64,000 nucleotides of DNA from Deltaproteobacteria bacterium (GTDB lineage: Bacteria > JADJOY01): the NCBI GenBank assembly GCA_016713535.1, contig JADJOY010000029.1, positions 86,511-150,510 on the forward strand, written 5' to 3'. Position 1 is the first letter of the stretch. Every line of letters begins with the position of its first letter. The notes under the pieces were generated by a model. The model worked only from the letters and a program-made list of their open reading frames with translations, did no database searches and was not told the DNA's origin. Below are positions 8,994 through 18,670 of this stretch, in pieces. A program made the position numbers and the translations under genes.

Positions 8994-9734
8994 TCAGAAG
9001 CGCAGCGTGAGCGCGAGCCCGGTGGTGGGCTCGGGGCGCGGCGCGGGGCCGCACGAGTCGGGCACGCCGTCATGGGTGATCGGTGTCACCTCCGGCGGAG
9101 CGACCCAGCGATGGAAGGCTTCGATGCCGTCCGCGAGGACGATGCCGACGTCACGCCACGTCGACGCGGGCTGCTCGATCAGGTACTGGCGAAGCTGGTA
9201 GCGCGCCTCGCCGAACAGCGAGCCCGCCGTCGAGGTGATCGCCAGGTCGATCGCGGACGGCTGCTCCACCCACCCCTCGAACAGGTACTCCCACGCCACC
9301 GAGGCGACCGAGCTGTACGCGAAGCCGGCCCACGGCGAGTAGGAGCGGTTGCGGACCAGCAGATAGATCTCGGCGCCCATCTCGGGATGGAAGATGTAGT
9401 TGATCAGCCCGTTGTCGCCGTCGCTGAAGGTGGGCGGGTTCGTGAACGCCGAGACGAAGTTGTCGATCGACGGGGGCGAGGTGTTCGAGAACTCGGGGTT
9501 GATCATGGTGCCGCCCAGCACGACGACGAAGGCCGCGATCGTCTCGATCGTCGGCACCCACAGGTTGTCGCGCTCCGGGGGGTACGGTGCGGTCAGCCAG
9601 TCCGCCGCCGGTGTCGGTGACGGCGCGCTCTGGGTCGCGGCTGCGCCCTCGTCGGGGACGACGACCTCCGCCGCGGCGCCGCCGCGCGCGAGCAGCACCA
9701 GCGTCACGAGGGTGGCGATCCGCGCGCGGCTCAC
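8994..9734 (-). CDS. DUF3943 domain protein, probable outer-membrane/periplasmic
   Basis: 246 residues from GTG 9734, which overlaps the stop of the upstream SGNH gene (GTGA). A signal peptide is present (IATLVTLVLLARGGAAA). The core matches the DUF3943 pattern: FSDGDNGLINYIFHPEMGA, a Tyr-rich stretch AGFAYSSVASVAWEYLFEG, EQPSAIDLAIT and GSLFGEARY. The family is found next to envelope genes and is thought to sit in the cell envelope, but its biochemical role is not known. Co-orientation and overlap with the SGNH hydrolase and GT-C genes suggest a shared envelope task. Confidence 0.75.
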   Translation of the reverse strand: MSRARIATLVTLVLLARGGAAAEVVVPDEGAAATQSAPSPTPAADWLTAPYPPERDNLWVPTIETIAAFVVVLGGTMINPEFSNTSPPSIDNFVSAFTNPPTFSDGDNGLINYIFHPEMGAEIYLLVRNRSYSPWAGFAYSSVASVAWEYLFEGWVEQPSAIDLAITSTAGSLFGEARYQLRQYLIEQPASTWRDVGIVLADGIEAFHRWVAPPEVTPITHDGVPDSCGPAPRPEPTTGLALTLRF

Positions 9735-10951
9735 GGCGACGCGGCCCGTCGAGCGCGGCGCTGGGCCGCGCGCTCGACCTCGCGCTGGATCGGGGCCGCG
9801 AGCGCCGCCGCGAGGAGCTCGTGGCCGAGCGGCGTGGGGTGGAAGTCGGCGTCACCCAGGTAGAGGTCGCGCGCCGGCACACCCCGTCTCGCGGCCTCCT
9901 CGCGGATCGCCGTGCGCGGCTCCACGAACGGCACGTCGGGGTGCGACTCGGCGAAGGAGGCGAGGAACGAATGCATCGAGCCAGGGTCGCCGCGGTCGAG
10001 GTGCTCGAGGTTCGGGATCTCGACGATCACGAGCGGCACGCCGCGCTCGCGGGCCACCTCGGCGATCGCCTCCAGCAGCACGAAGCCATACCGGAAGCGG
10101 CGGCAGATCTCCAGGTGTGGGTCGAAGAACGGCACGGCTCGCTCGAGCCCACGTGCGGCGGTCGCGAGCGCGCCGCCGCGCTCGCGGGCCCGTTCGAGCG
10201 CGGGCAGCAGCACGTCGTAGCGGAGCAGGTCGCGGCGAAAGCGCAGCTCGGCGACCAGCGACGAGCGGGTCCTGAGCCACCGCTCGAGGCGCTCCGGAAA
10301 GAGCCAGAACGAGGGCACGACCTCGTCCGACGACTCGGGTGACGTGCACGCCTCCGGGAAGCGCTGCTGGTAGCGGTACTGGTTGAGCCCCATGTCGGAG
10401 ACGTCGTTCGAGTAGGCCGCGTAGATCAAGAGGTCGGGTGCGAAGAGCGGCAGCGCGACCTCGCGGGCCGCCGCCTCGATCTCCGTGAGCTGATACCCCG
10501 ACACGCCGAGGTTGGTCACGTCGATCGAGCCGAGCGGGGCGGGCGCCGTCAGCCGGCGCTCGAGGACGGCCGGCCAGGCCTGATCCCACGCCACGTGGGT
10601 GCCGTAGGTCATGCTGTCGCCGATCACCGCGACACCGAACGTGCTCGGGGGCCTGGGCAGCATGGGCTCCGCATCGTGGAAGCCCCACGAGTTCACGGTC
10701 GCCCCCTCGATCTCACCGAAGCCGGGCACCTGCACGTAGTCGAGGCCTGGCTTCAAGCTGCGGGTGCGGCCGTTCACGGGCAGCCCGTGGCGTCGCTGGT
10801 GGGGCGCGAGCACGCCCGGCCGCTCGGCGGCGGCGAGGCGACGCAGGTGGAGCTCGGCGGCGAGCGCCAGCGGCGCGAGCGTGGCGCACGCGGTCAGGGC
10901 GGCGAACGCGAGCCGCCGCGGCAGGCTGGGACGCGCGGACGGCTTCGTCAT
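9731..10951 (-). CDS. SGNH/GDSL hydrolase family protein
   Basis: 406 residues from ATG 10951, which overlaps the TGA of the upstream gene; an earlier start 15 bases upstream is possible. An N-terminal hydrophobic segment (LAFAALTACATLAPLALA) acts as anchor or signal. Block I is VAVIGDSMTYGTHV with the nucleophilic Ser, block III is AAYSNDVSDMG, and block V is DADFHPTPLGHEL with the catalytic Asp and His. These serine hydrolases include esterases and enzymes that remove or add acetyl groups on glycans. Location between a GT-C-type membrane protein and a DUF3943 protein favours a surface polymer substrate; this is inference. Confidence 0.85.
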   Translation of the reverse strand: MTKPSARPSLPRRLAFAALTACATLAPLALAAELHLRRLAAAERPGVLAPHQRRHGLPVNGRTRSLKPGLDYVQVPGFGEIEGATVNSWGFHDAEPMLPRPPSTFGVAVIGDSMTYGTHVAWDQAWPAVLERRLTAPAPLGSIDVTNLGVSGYQLTEIEAAAREVALPLFAPDLLIYAAYSNDVSDMGLNQYRYQQRFPEACTSPESSDEVVPSFWLFPERLERWLRTRSSLVAELRFRRDLLRYDVLLPALERARERGGALATAARGLERAVPFFDPHLEICRRFRYGFVLLEAIAEVARERGVPLVIVEIPNLEHLDRGDPGSMHSFLASFAESHPDVPFVEPRTAIREEAARRGVPARDLYLGDADFHPTPLGHELLAAALAAPIQREVERAAQRRARRAASP

Positions 10952-12489
10952 GGGGACTCGAGGCACAGCTCGGGCGGGAAGAGTGCCGCGTTCGCGCGGT
11001 AGACATCACGCAGCGCGCAGCGGACGTCGCGATCGAAGGCGCTCCACACGACGAAGTCGCCGACCTCGCTGGTGTCGTGAGTGGCGCCGGCTCGTGACAG
11101 CGCGGCCTCCACCGCCCCTCGAACCGGCGAGACGTCCGAGAGCACCACCGCGGCGTGCGGCGACGCGAACACCTCGCGCTCGTGGTCGGGATAGCGGCTC
11201 GGCAGCTCACCGGCGGCGACGATCGCCTCGCGGCTCACGAAGGTGAGCGGCCACTTGAGGGCATCGTCGGTGTAGACCCGGTCGATGCCGCGCGCGCGCA
11301 GGTGCGCCACGAGCCGCGTGACGACGTCGTCGTGGACCGAATCGATGGTGCGGGCGCACGTGTAGGCCGAGCCGGCGAGGAAGAGCGCCGCGGCCGGCCA
11401 CGCGAGCGCGCGCGGCGCGCGCGCCAGGACCGAGCCCCACGCGAGGAAGAGGAACGGCAACGCGTAGAGCCAGTACTTGCTGCCGTCGCGGCTCGAGGCC
11501 GCGATCGCGAGCCCGACCAGCGGCGGCACCGCGAGCGCCGCGCGCCTGAACCCGCGGGACGCCTCGGGCGCGACGTCGCCCCGGCGCAGCGCGCGGGCCG
11601 CGAACGCGAGATACGACACCGCGAGCAGCCCGGCCATCCCCGCGTCGAGCGCGCCGCCCGTCCGCGGAAGCTCGCTCGCGAAGCCGAGCCCGCGCGCGAG
11701 TCCCGCGGTGAAGGTGGCGCCCAGGCGCGCCGCGCTCGCGGCGATCCGCCCGTCCGCGCCGGCGCCGGGCGCGGGACCGATCACGAACGCGAGCGTCGGG
11801 CCCCACAGCGCGCGCGTCGCGAGCGCGCCGAGCGCGAGCGCGGCGGTGCCCGCCGCGAGGCGCCGCGGCGCGACCGCCCGCCGGCCGAGCGCGAGCGGCA
11901 GTGCGGGGGCCGCGATCACCAGCGCCATCGGGTTGAGCCATCCGCACACCGGAAGCACGGCGCCGAGGAGCGCGGCGCTCACGACGCCAGGCGCGCCGCT
12001 CGCGGCCAGCGAGTCGCTCCACGCGATCAGCGCCAGGCCGAGGGCGAGGCCGACGTTGTGGGTGTTGACCCACACGGTCGCGCGCCACAGCTCGGGTGGC
12101 GGCAGCGCCACGGACAGCGCGGCGAGGAGCGCCACGGGCTCGCCGAACCCCCGCGCGGCGAGGTGATGGAAGAGCAGCACCATCGCCACGGTGATCGCGA
12201 CGGTCGCGAGCGCGAGCCAGCGCTCGTCGGCGCCGAAGAGCGCGAAGAAGGGCAGCGCCAGGTAGGCCTGCACCAGCTCGCCGGCGTTGCCGGGGCGGCC
12301 GTAGCACTCGAGGATCGGCCGGGCCTCGGCGAGCGCGTGCAGCGCGACCACGCCCGGCACGAGCTCGTCCGAGTAGAGGTTGTGGTGCGCGACGTACGGC
12401 AGGCGCAGCACGAGCGTCGCGCCGACGATCGCCGCGCGCGTGCCAGTTCGCGTTCGCAGGAAGCAGCGGCCGGTGGGACTCGTCGTCAT
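10948..12489 (-). CDS. Multi-pass membrane glycosyltransferase-like protein (GT-C type)
   Basis: 513 residues from ATG 12489. About ten hydrophobic helices cover residues 20-400. Soon after the first helix comes HHNLYSDELVPGVVAL; an Asp-Glu pair in the first periplasmic loop is a hallmark of lipid-linked-sugar GT-C enzymes such as the PMT/ArnT group. The C-terminal 110 residues form a soluble domain (RVYTDDALKWPLTFVSRE). The likely role is transfer of a sugar from a polyprenyl phosphate carrier in the inner membrane. It heads a minus-strand unit with the SGNH hydrolase and DUF3943 genes. Family identity is from architecture, so confidence in the precise activity is limited. Confidence 0.65.
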   Translation of the reverse strand: MTTSPTGRCFLRTRTGTRAAIVGATLVLRLPYVAHHNLYSDELVPGVVALHALAEARPILECYGRPGNAGELVQAYLALPFFALFGADERWLALATVAITVAMVLLFHHLAARGFGEPVALLAALSVALPPPELWRATVWVNTHNVGLALGLALIAWSDSLAASGAPGVVSAALLGAVLPVCGWLNPMALVIAAPALPLALGRRAVAPRRLAAGTAALALGALATRALWGPTLAFVIGPAPGAGADGRIAASAARLGATFTAGLARGLGFASELPRTGGALDAGMAGLLAVSYLAFAARALRRGDVAPEASRGFRRAALAVPPLVGLAIAASSRDGSKYWLYALPFLFLAWGSVLARAPRALAWPAAALFLAGSAYTCARTIDSVHDDVVTRLVAHLRARGIDRVYTDDALKWPLTFVSREAIVAAGELPSRYPDHEREVFASPHAAVVLSDVSPVRGAVEAALSRAGATHDTSEVGDFVVWSAFDRDVRCALRDVYRANAALFPPELCLESP

Positions 12490-12606
12490 GGTGGGAGGGG
12501 GCGCGAGCGCGGCGGCGACTTTACCCGAGCCCCCGTCGTTCGATGGCACGCGAAAGCGGCCCTCGGGTAGGATCCGGCGCTCGATCGCAGCACGGCCGGA
12601 GGGGAC

Positions 12607-15102
12607 ATGACGGACGGAACGAAGCGCGGGGGATGGGCGCGAGGCGTCGCGGGCGTGCTCGGCGCGTGCGCCGTGATCGCGAGCGGCTGCGGTGGCTCCT
12701 CGAACGGGACCCGCTACTCCTACGACGTGCCGACCTCGGCCAGCTCGCCGTGGCCGATGATGCGTCGCACCGCGGCCAACGACGGGCGCAGCACCGTGAT
12801 CCCGCCGCGAGCCGCCGCGTCCGGCGAGGCGCCGTGGCGCTATCCGACCGGCAAGGGCATCTTCAGCGTGCCGGTGATCGGCGAGGATGGGCGGGTGTTG
12901 GTGGGGTCCGCCGACCGCACCTTCTATGCGATCGAGCCCGACGGGCGGCTGGCGTGGACCTTCCCGACCGGCGAGATCATCGACTCGGCGGGCAGCGTCG
13001 CCGCCGATGGCACCATCTACTTCGGCTCGGGTGACGGGCACCTCTACGCGCTCGATCCCGACGGCGAGCAGAAGTGGGCCTTCGCCGCCCACCACCAGAG
13101 CGGCGGCCCCGACGCGAGCCAGGGCAACCGCTGCAGCGACCTGCCGCCCGCGGGCGGACCCAGCACCTGGTTCGAGGGCAACGTGGTGATCGGCGCCGAT
13201 GGCCGGCTGTGGGCCGGCAACGACGACTACCGCATGTATTCGCTCGACCCCGACGGTACCGAGCGCTTCGCATTCTTCGTCGGCCCGATCCCGTTCGGCG
13301 CCGTGTAATCGGCGGCCACCACCCGCGCCGACGACTCGGCGGTGTTCGGCGGCATGGACTTCTTCGTGTACACGGTCTCGGCCGACGGCGAGTGCCTGTG
13401 GCGGCGCTTCCTCAACGCCCCGGTGAGCGCGAGCCCGGCGCGCGCACCCGACGGCACGATCTACGTGGGCGGCTGGGACAACGCGCTCTACGCTCTCGAC
13501 GGCGCCACCGGCGAGATCCGCTGGCGGTTCGGCACCACGTCGCACATCTACGGCTCGGCGGCGATCGCCGAGGACGGCACGATCTACGTCGGCTCGACCG
13601 ACGGCAGCCTCTACGCGGTGTCGCCCGAGGGCACGCGGCTCTGGACGTTCGACACCCTCGACCCGATCCGTTCGTCGCCGTCGATCGACGGCGATGGCCG
13701 CGTCTACTTCGGCGCAGGCGACGGCGTGCTCTACGCGCTGAATCCGGACGGTACGCGCGCGTGGAGCTACGACGCGACCCAGCAGGATCGCAACGACCTC
13801 AACTCGTCACCGGTGCTCGGCGAGGAGCGGATCTATCTCGGCTCCGAGGACGGCAGCATCCTGGGCGTGCCGTACGGCCACTGTGCCTCGAGCTCGGACC
13901 CGCGCTGCAGCACCTCGCCCGCCTCCGACCTCGGGGACGACGGCGCCGCGCCCTACGACGTGACGCCCGGCGGCCTGAACTTCTCGGCGGTGCCCGAGCC
14001 GGTGCAGCGTGGCGCCGGGTTCACCGTGCGGCTGGTGGCCCGGGAGGGCGGCGACACGCTGCTCGCGCGCCTCGACGTCGCGAGCGTGAGCGTCGAGTCC
14101 GAGCCGGCGATCGAGTGGGAGGTGGTGGAGCAGGGCGGTGGTCAGTGGATCAACCTGGTGCCTAGATCGCTGCTCGCGGCGGGCACGAGCTACACCCTCG
14201 ACGTATCGTCGAAGTGGACCGCCGGCGGCGGGCGCAAGGGGAGCGTGTCGCAGCGCTTCGCGTTCTCGACGGTCGCGGAGGAGGTGGCGCCGCCCTCGTT
14301 CGCGGTCGGCGCCGACGCGGCCCCGGCGTTCGAGATCCGGAATCTCGCCCCGTACCAGCCGCCGGTGATCGTGAGCTTGAACCAGATCGGCTTCGACAGC
14401 CTCGACTTCCTGGCGAGCGTGATCGAGAGCGCGCCCGGGCGCTTCGTGCTGTGGCTCATGGCGGGGAAGGCCGGTGCAGACGGAACCGAGGTGGACCCGG
14501 CCACACCGTCTCTGGTGGCGATGGACGGCGTCCTCGACGGCGCGTCGTTCGCGATGAACGGCGTGGGTCTGACACTCGTCACCGGCGGGCCGCCGATCCC
14601 GATCGGCGACTTCCGGCTCGCGTCGCAGTTCGACGCCGCCGGCAAGTTCGACGGCGGTACCTCGATGGTGGCGCGCGCGAGCTGCGCGGACCTCGGGCTC
14701 ATCGGCACCTTCCTGTCGCTCTTCCAGCTCTGTAACGGCGCCGGCGAGTTCGTGTCGGTCGGGACGATCCGCGGCGCGACCTACGACGGCGCGGCGAACC
14801 ACCGGCCCGCGAACGTGAGCGTCACGTCGATCGAACGCGCCGGTCGCGAGTTCACCGCGACGCTCGACGCGCCCGGCTACGAGCTCGCCGAGCACCTGCC
14901 CGCGATCGTGCTGGTCGACCCGGCCACGGGGCGCTCGGTGCAGACCGACTACCGCAAGGCGCTGTCGTCGAGCGCGACCGCGAGCGGTGATCTCGCGTCG
15001 ATCACGCTGCGCATCCCCGACGACGTGGCGCTGCCCAGCGGCCCCGTGAAGGCGATCGTGGTCACCGACCTCTTCCCCCTCGCGTCTCAGGTGCTCGAGT
15101 GA
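12607..15102 (+). CDS. PQQ-type beta-propeller lipoprotein interrupted by an in-frame TAA
   Basis: ATG 12607 follows a good GGAGGGG site. The N-terminus is a lipoprotein signal (VLGACAVIASGC). Propeller blades with the repeated pattern DGTIYVGS-DG-LYAL run to about residue 430, as in BamB/PQQ-like outer-membrane proteins, followed by beta-rich Ig-like regions. A TAA at 13306-13308 stops the frame after 233 codons, but the same frame continues at once with more blades to 15102, and the text around it (FGAV-stop-SAATTRADDS) reads through naturally. TAC to TAA in one base would explain it. It is either a sequencing error or a recent nonsense mutation; a second protein could start downstream at 13342 or later. 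Confidence 0.8.
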
Positions 15103-16145
15103 CGCTCCACGCGGGCCGGATCGCGGGGACGATCCGGCTGGCGTTCGGCGGTGAGGTCGACGCCACGCGGGTCGAGCACCTCGCGGGCGACGCGAGCGTG
15201 CGCTCGTTCCACCGGGTGTGGCTCGGTGGCGGCGGTGGTGCGGGCGAGGTGCCGGCGACGGCGGTGCTCATGCGCGACCCGCGTCCCGCCGCCGACGACG
15301 GCTGCGGTGACGACTTCGTCGCGCTCGAGCGCCACCTCCGTCACCACGGGGTCGGCGTGCCCGCGGTGTACGCCCGCGATCGCGACGCCGGCCTCTACCT
15401 GCTCGAGGACCTCGGCGACCGCGTGTTGCAGGACGAGGTGAAGGAGGCCGGCGCCGTGCGCCGCCGCGAGCTCTACCGCGCGGCGCTCGAGGTGCTGGTG
15501 GTGCTGGCGCGCGACGCCTCGCGGCTCGATCCTCGTCCCACGCCCGCCCATGGACGGGCCTTCGACGAGGCGAAGCTCGGCTGGGAGATGGAGTTCTTCC
15601 TCACGCACACCGTGCAGGGGCTCTGGCAGATGAAGCCCACCGAGGGCGACCTCGCGGCCCTACGCGCCGGCTTCGCCGGTTTGGTCAGCGCGCTCGCTGC
15701 GCTACCGCGGGTCTTCACCCACCGCGACTACCACAGCCGCAACCTCCTGGTTCAGGGCGAGTCGTCGATTCGCGTCGTCGACTTCCAGGACGCGCGCATG
15801 GGGCCGGCGGTCTACGACGTCGCGTCGCTGCTACGCGACTCGTACCTCGACCTCGACGAGGACGAGAACGCGTCGCTCCTTGAGGAGCACCGCCTGCGGC
15901 TCCTCGAGGCGGGGATCGACGTGCCGGGACGCGATGCCTTCGTCGGGGACTACGACCGCATGAGCGTGCAGCGCGGCCTCAAGGCCCTCGGCACCTTCGG
16001 CTACATGGCCACCCAGCGCCGCAAGACCGGCTACCTCGAAGCCGTGCCGCGGACCCTCGCGCGCGTCCGCGCGGCGCTGGTACGGCTACCCGAGCTGGAC
16101 GTGCTTCGCACCCACCTCGATCCGATCCTCGGCTCGAACCTCTGA
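15099..16145 (+). CDS. Aminoglycoside phosphotransferase-fold sugar kinase, AmgK-like
   Basis: 348 residues from GTG 15099, which overlaps the previous TGA. The APH-fold marks are the catalytic loop FTHRDYHSRNLL and the metal-binding VVDFQDARMGP, with DLGDRVL in the linker strand. HRDYHSRNL and DFQDA are characteristic of the AmgK/TsaE-neighbour subgroup, anomeric N-acetylmuramate/N-acetylglucosamine kinases of peptidoglycan recycling, rather than of drug-resistance APHs. The assignment gains weight from a MurU-like nucleotidyltransferase at 18671 on the same strand, which would use the sugar-1-phosphate product. The two are normally adjacent; here four other genes separate them. Confidence 0.75.
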   Translation: MTLHAGRIAGTIRLAFGGEVDATRVEHLAGDASVRSFHRVWLGGGGGAGEVPATAVLMRDPRPAADDGCGDDFVALERHLRHHGVGVPAVYARDRDAGLYLLEDLGDRVLQDEVKEAGAVRRRELYRAALEVLVVLARDASRLDPRPTPAHGRAFDEAKLGWEMEFFLTHTVQGLWQMKPTEGDLAALRAGFAGLVSALAALPRVFTHRDYHSRNLLVQGESSIRVVDFQDARMGPAVYDVASLLRDSYLDLDEDENASLLEEHRLRLLEAGIDVPGRDAFVGDYDRMSVQRGLKALGTFGYMATQRRKTGYLEAVPRTLARVRAALVRLPELDVLRTHLDPILGSNL

Positions 16146-17007
16146 ATGCGAGTTCCACCGGTGCGCCGACACTCAAGCCTAAGCCAGCGGCTCAAGGGCA
16201 GGATTCTCGCTGCCACTCTGAATCCGGTCCTGTGGTTCCTGAACAGGTTGCCAGTGCCCGCTCGCGAGCCGGATGCGCCACGGTATGCGAGCGCGGAGTG
16301 GCTCGCCGCGGTGCGAGAGCGATGCCGGGAAACTGCGCGAATGGATCTCGCCGTGGGAGATTCGGGAGTTGAACCGATCACCAAGATCGGCGGGTCGCCC
16401 TGGTGGCCGAGCGACCGGCCGCGTCCGCGGTGCAACCGCGCCGGCCACGCGATGAGCTTCTACGTCCAGGTGCGACTGGACGACGTTCCGGATCTCGGTT
16501 GGCCGCACGGCTGGTTGGCATCGGTTCACTTCTGCAACGAGTGCATGTGGGCAGGACTGTTCGACGGAACTGCAACGGCTCAGTCGGTCGAGCTCTTCGA
16601 CGTGCGCGGCGATGTGAAGCCCGACGGTTTCGGCGCGACCGGTGGGGAGGCTCTTCGACCGCACCGCGTGACTCTCTCGGCCGTGATGGAAGCGCCGGGC
16701 CTCGGTGACTTTCGGGCCACTGGCCGGCGGAATCCCGGATGACTGGTGGCCCGGCGACGATCTCGACGAAGATCTCGGCTACGGGTTCAAGCACGTCAAG
16801 CGCTCGAAGCTCGGCGGCTGGCCGACGTGGGCGCAGGACGCCGAGTGGCCCGAGTGCGAGCGCTGTGAGCGCATGCGTTTCGTCGCGCAACTCGACTGGG
16901 TGATCGGTGCCGAAGCACCGTGGGGCGGCGGGGGTTATGGCTACCTCTTCGTCTGCAGTCCGGGCTGCCCCGACCGGCGCGGCGAGCTGGTGATCCAGAC
17001 GACGTGA
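16146..17007 (+). CDS. DUF1963 (YwqG-like) protein, frameshifted
   Basis: Two overlapping frames make one protein of about 286 residues. The first (16146-16742) has a central KIGGSPWWPSD motif and a FYVQVRLDD strand. The second (from about 16705) carries KLGGWPTWAQDAEWPECERC and RFVAQLDWVI. The duplicated K-GG-P-W ... Q-D pattern is the two-lobed YwqG/DUF1963 fold. A single extra base near 16705-16735 joins them. CxxC pairs in the second half suggest a bound metal. The function of the family is unknown. The ATG lies directly after the amgK-like stop codon, so it is probably co-transcribed. Confidence 0.7.
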
Positions 17008-17030
17008 CCGCCTGCCGACCGCCGAGCGGA

Positions 17031-17055
17031 AACTGGCCATTCGAAGTGGCCAGTT
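17031..17055. promoter_or_regulatory. Inverted repeat, probable toxin-antitoxin operator
   Basis: A perfect 9-bp inverted repeat AACTGGCCA / TGGCCAGTT with a 7-bp spacer ends 13 bp before the antitoxin ATG. Phd/YefM antitoxins repress their own operons by binding palindromes at this position, so it is a good candidate autoregulatory site. A terminator role for the preceding gene is less likely because no T run follows. Confidence 0.55.
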
Positions 17056-17068
17056 GTATCGTCGGCTC

Positions 17069-17287
17069 ATGAAGCAGATCGCCGCAGCCCAGTTCAAGGA
17101 CCGGTGTCTCGCCCTGCTCGACGAGGTCGACGAGCGGGGGATCGTCATCACCAAGCGCGGGAAGCCCGTGGCGAAGCTCGTGGCCATCCGCGTCGAATCG
17201 GGAGACCTCATCGGCCGGCTCAAGGGATCGGTGAGGATCCGGGGCGACCTGATGTCGACCGGGGTTCGGTGGGATGCTGAATCTTGA
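17069..17287 (+). CDS. Phd/YefM-type antitoxin
   Basis: 72 residues from ATG 17069 (MKQIAAAQFKDRCLALL); a longer frame begins at 17054. The N-terminal DNA-binding fold of Phd/YefM antitoxins is clear: AAQFKDRCLALLDEV, then GIVITKRGKPVAKLV, the conserved ITKRGKPVA hairpin. The C-terminal tail should wrap round the toxin. The stop codon overlaps the PIN toxin gene by 14 bp, the usual antitoxin-first order. It is likely to repress its own promoter through the palindrome just upstream. Confidence 0.88.
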   Translation: MKQIAAAQFKDRCLALLDEVDERGIVITKRGKPVAKLVAIRVESGDLIGRLKGSVRIRGDLMSTGVRWDAES

Positions 17288-17639
17288 TACCCATGTCTTG
17301 GTCCGCGCGATGGTCGACGAGATCTCGACCAAGGAGCGAAAGCTCCTCGCGGGGGCGCGCTGGGGGATCTCGGCGATCGTGCTGTGGGAGCTCGCGAAGC
17401 TCGCCCAGCTTGGTAGCGTCGAGATCGATCTGGAGGCGAGCGAGGTCCGGCGCTTCCTCGCGGCGGTCCACGTCTGGCCACTCACGCTCGACATCGCGCG
17501 CACCAGCACTCGCCTCGACTTCCGCAGCGATCCGGCAGACGAGCTGATTGCGGCCACGAGCATCGTCGAGCGCGTTCCGCTGGTCACCCGCGACCGGGTG
17601 ATCCGCCGCTCGCGGCTCGTTCCACTCGCGCGAGCGTGA
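17274..17639 (+). CDS. PIN-domain toxin (VapC-like ribonuclease)
   Basis: 121 residues. PIN-domain acidic residues are visible: Asp5 in LNLDTHVLV, Glu39 in AIVLWELAKL, Asp86/Asp89 in SDPADELIAATS and Asp107 in PLVTRDRVI. These coordinate the Mg or Mn of a toxic endoribonuclease acting on tRNA or rRNA. Length and overlap with the Phd-type antitoxin fit a complete type II toxin-antitoxin module. All key residues are present, so the toxin looks intact. It sits between the AmgK-like and MurU-like genes and may have been acquired separately. Confidence 0.9.
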   Translation: MLNLDTHVLVRAMVDEISTKERKLLAGARWGISAIVLWELAKLAQLGSVEIDLEASEVRRFLAAVHVWPLTLDIARTSTRLDFRSDPADELIAATSIVERVPLVTRDRVIRRSRLVPLARA

Positions 17640-17676
17640 CCGCGGCTCGTGCGGGCCGCGCGCGACCGGGCTTGCA

Positions 17677-18582
17677 TCAGCCCGCGGCGTCCGGCGCGGC
17701 GCGTGCGAGGTCGCGGGTGTCGAGCCAGGTCTTGACGGTGGTGGTGCCGAGGATCACCGCGCCGCCCACGAGCGACCAGCCGTTCGGGCGCTCACCGTGG
17801 GCGAGCCAGGTCCACATCGGGTTGAGCACCGGCTCGAGCAGGCAGATGAGGGACGCCTCGAGCGCCGCGACCTGGCGCAGCCCGCGGGTGAACAGCACGT
17901 AGGCGAGGGCGATCGACATGGCTCCCAGCCACGCCACGATCGCCACGTCCTCGAGCCGCACGGTGTGGACCGGTAGCGCCGGCACGAGCCCGCCAGCGAA
18001 GGCGATCACGTTCCCCATCACCAGCGCCGACGGCACCGCGCTCTCGCCGCCACCCGCGCCCTCGGTCATCCGCAGCCGCCGGAACCCGATCACGGTCAGC
18101 GCCCAGGTCACGCCGGAGACGAGCCCCAGTGCGTTTCCGGCGAGCGGCGCGGGCGCGGTGGTGGAGGGAGGATCGCTGCTCACGAAGAAGAGCGCCATCC
18201 CTGCGGCGAGGAAGGCCATCGCGACGCCGTCGCGGCGGCTCGCGTGCTCGCCGAGCCGCCACGGCGCGAGCGCCATCACCCACAGCGGTGCCGTGGCCTG
18301 GAGGAACACGGCGCTCGCGCCGGTGGTGAGCTTGTTGGCGAGGGCGAACGACATCATCGTGCCGGCGTAAGCGGCGCCCACCGCCACCGCCCGCGCGCTC
18401 GGCCAGCGCCGTGCCTCCGGAAGCAGCGCGAGGAAGACGAGCGCGCCGACGCCCGAGCGAAAGCTCGCGACCTGCCAGCTCGTGAGCGCGCAGCCCTTGA
18501 TGAAGGCGCTGTTGCCCGACCAGAGCAGCGACGCCGCGGCGAGCGCGAGGCGCGCGCCGAGAGCCGGAGGAGTGGAGGCCAT
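17677..18582 (-). CDS. EamA/DMT family transporter
   Basis: 301 residues from ATG 18582. About ten hydrophobic helices form two halves, each ending with the EamA-type pattern; TTGASAVFLQATAPLWVMAL in the first half and ALEASLICLLEPVLNPMWTW in the second match the ASLI-LEP signature of the drug/metabolite transporter superfamily. It is an inner-membrane exporter or exchanger of unknown substrate. It is transcribed on the opposite strand to its neighbours and convergent with the PIN toxin. The short region upstream (18583-18670) must hold divergent promoters for this gene and the MurU-like gene. Confidence 0.88.
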   Translation of the reverse strand: MASTPPALGARLALAAASLLWSGNSAFIKGCALTSWQVASFRSGVGALVFLALLPEARRWPSARAVAVGAAYAGTMMSFALANKLTTGASAVFLQATAPLWVMALAPWRLGEHASRRDGVAMAFLAAGMALFFVSSDPPSTTAPAPLAGNALGLVSGVTWALTVIGFRRLRMTEGAGGGESAVPSALVMGNVIAFAGGLVPALPVHTVRLEDVAIVAWLGAMSIALAYVLFTRGLRQVAALEASLICLLEPVLNPMWTWLAHGERPNGWSLVGGAVILGTTTVKTWLDTRDLARAAPDAAG

Positions 18583-18670
18583 GGGGGCGCGCTCGGCGTG
18601 ATCGACGAGGGGAGTGGCGGCGGGCGAGGGGGTTGAATGTAGCGGATCGCCGGACCACGATCGCGCGGCC

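Noticed and set aside
12544-12559. TGGCACG (-24-like) upstream of the propeller lipoprotein
   Set aside because: The matching -12 position reads CG rather than GC, and no sigma54 regulator is nearby.
13306-13308. Programmed stop-codon readthrough or recoding
   Set aside because: TAA is the least readthrough-prone stop and no recoding signal is seen; mutation or sequencing error is simpler.
15099-16145. Antibiotic-resistance aminoglycoside phosphotransferase
   Set aside because: The catalytic loop and the nearby MurU-like gene fit peptidoglycan recycling, and there is no mobile-element context.
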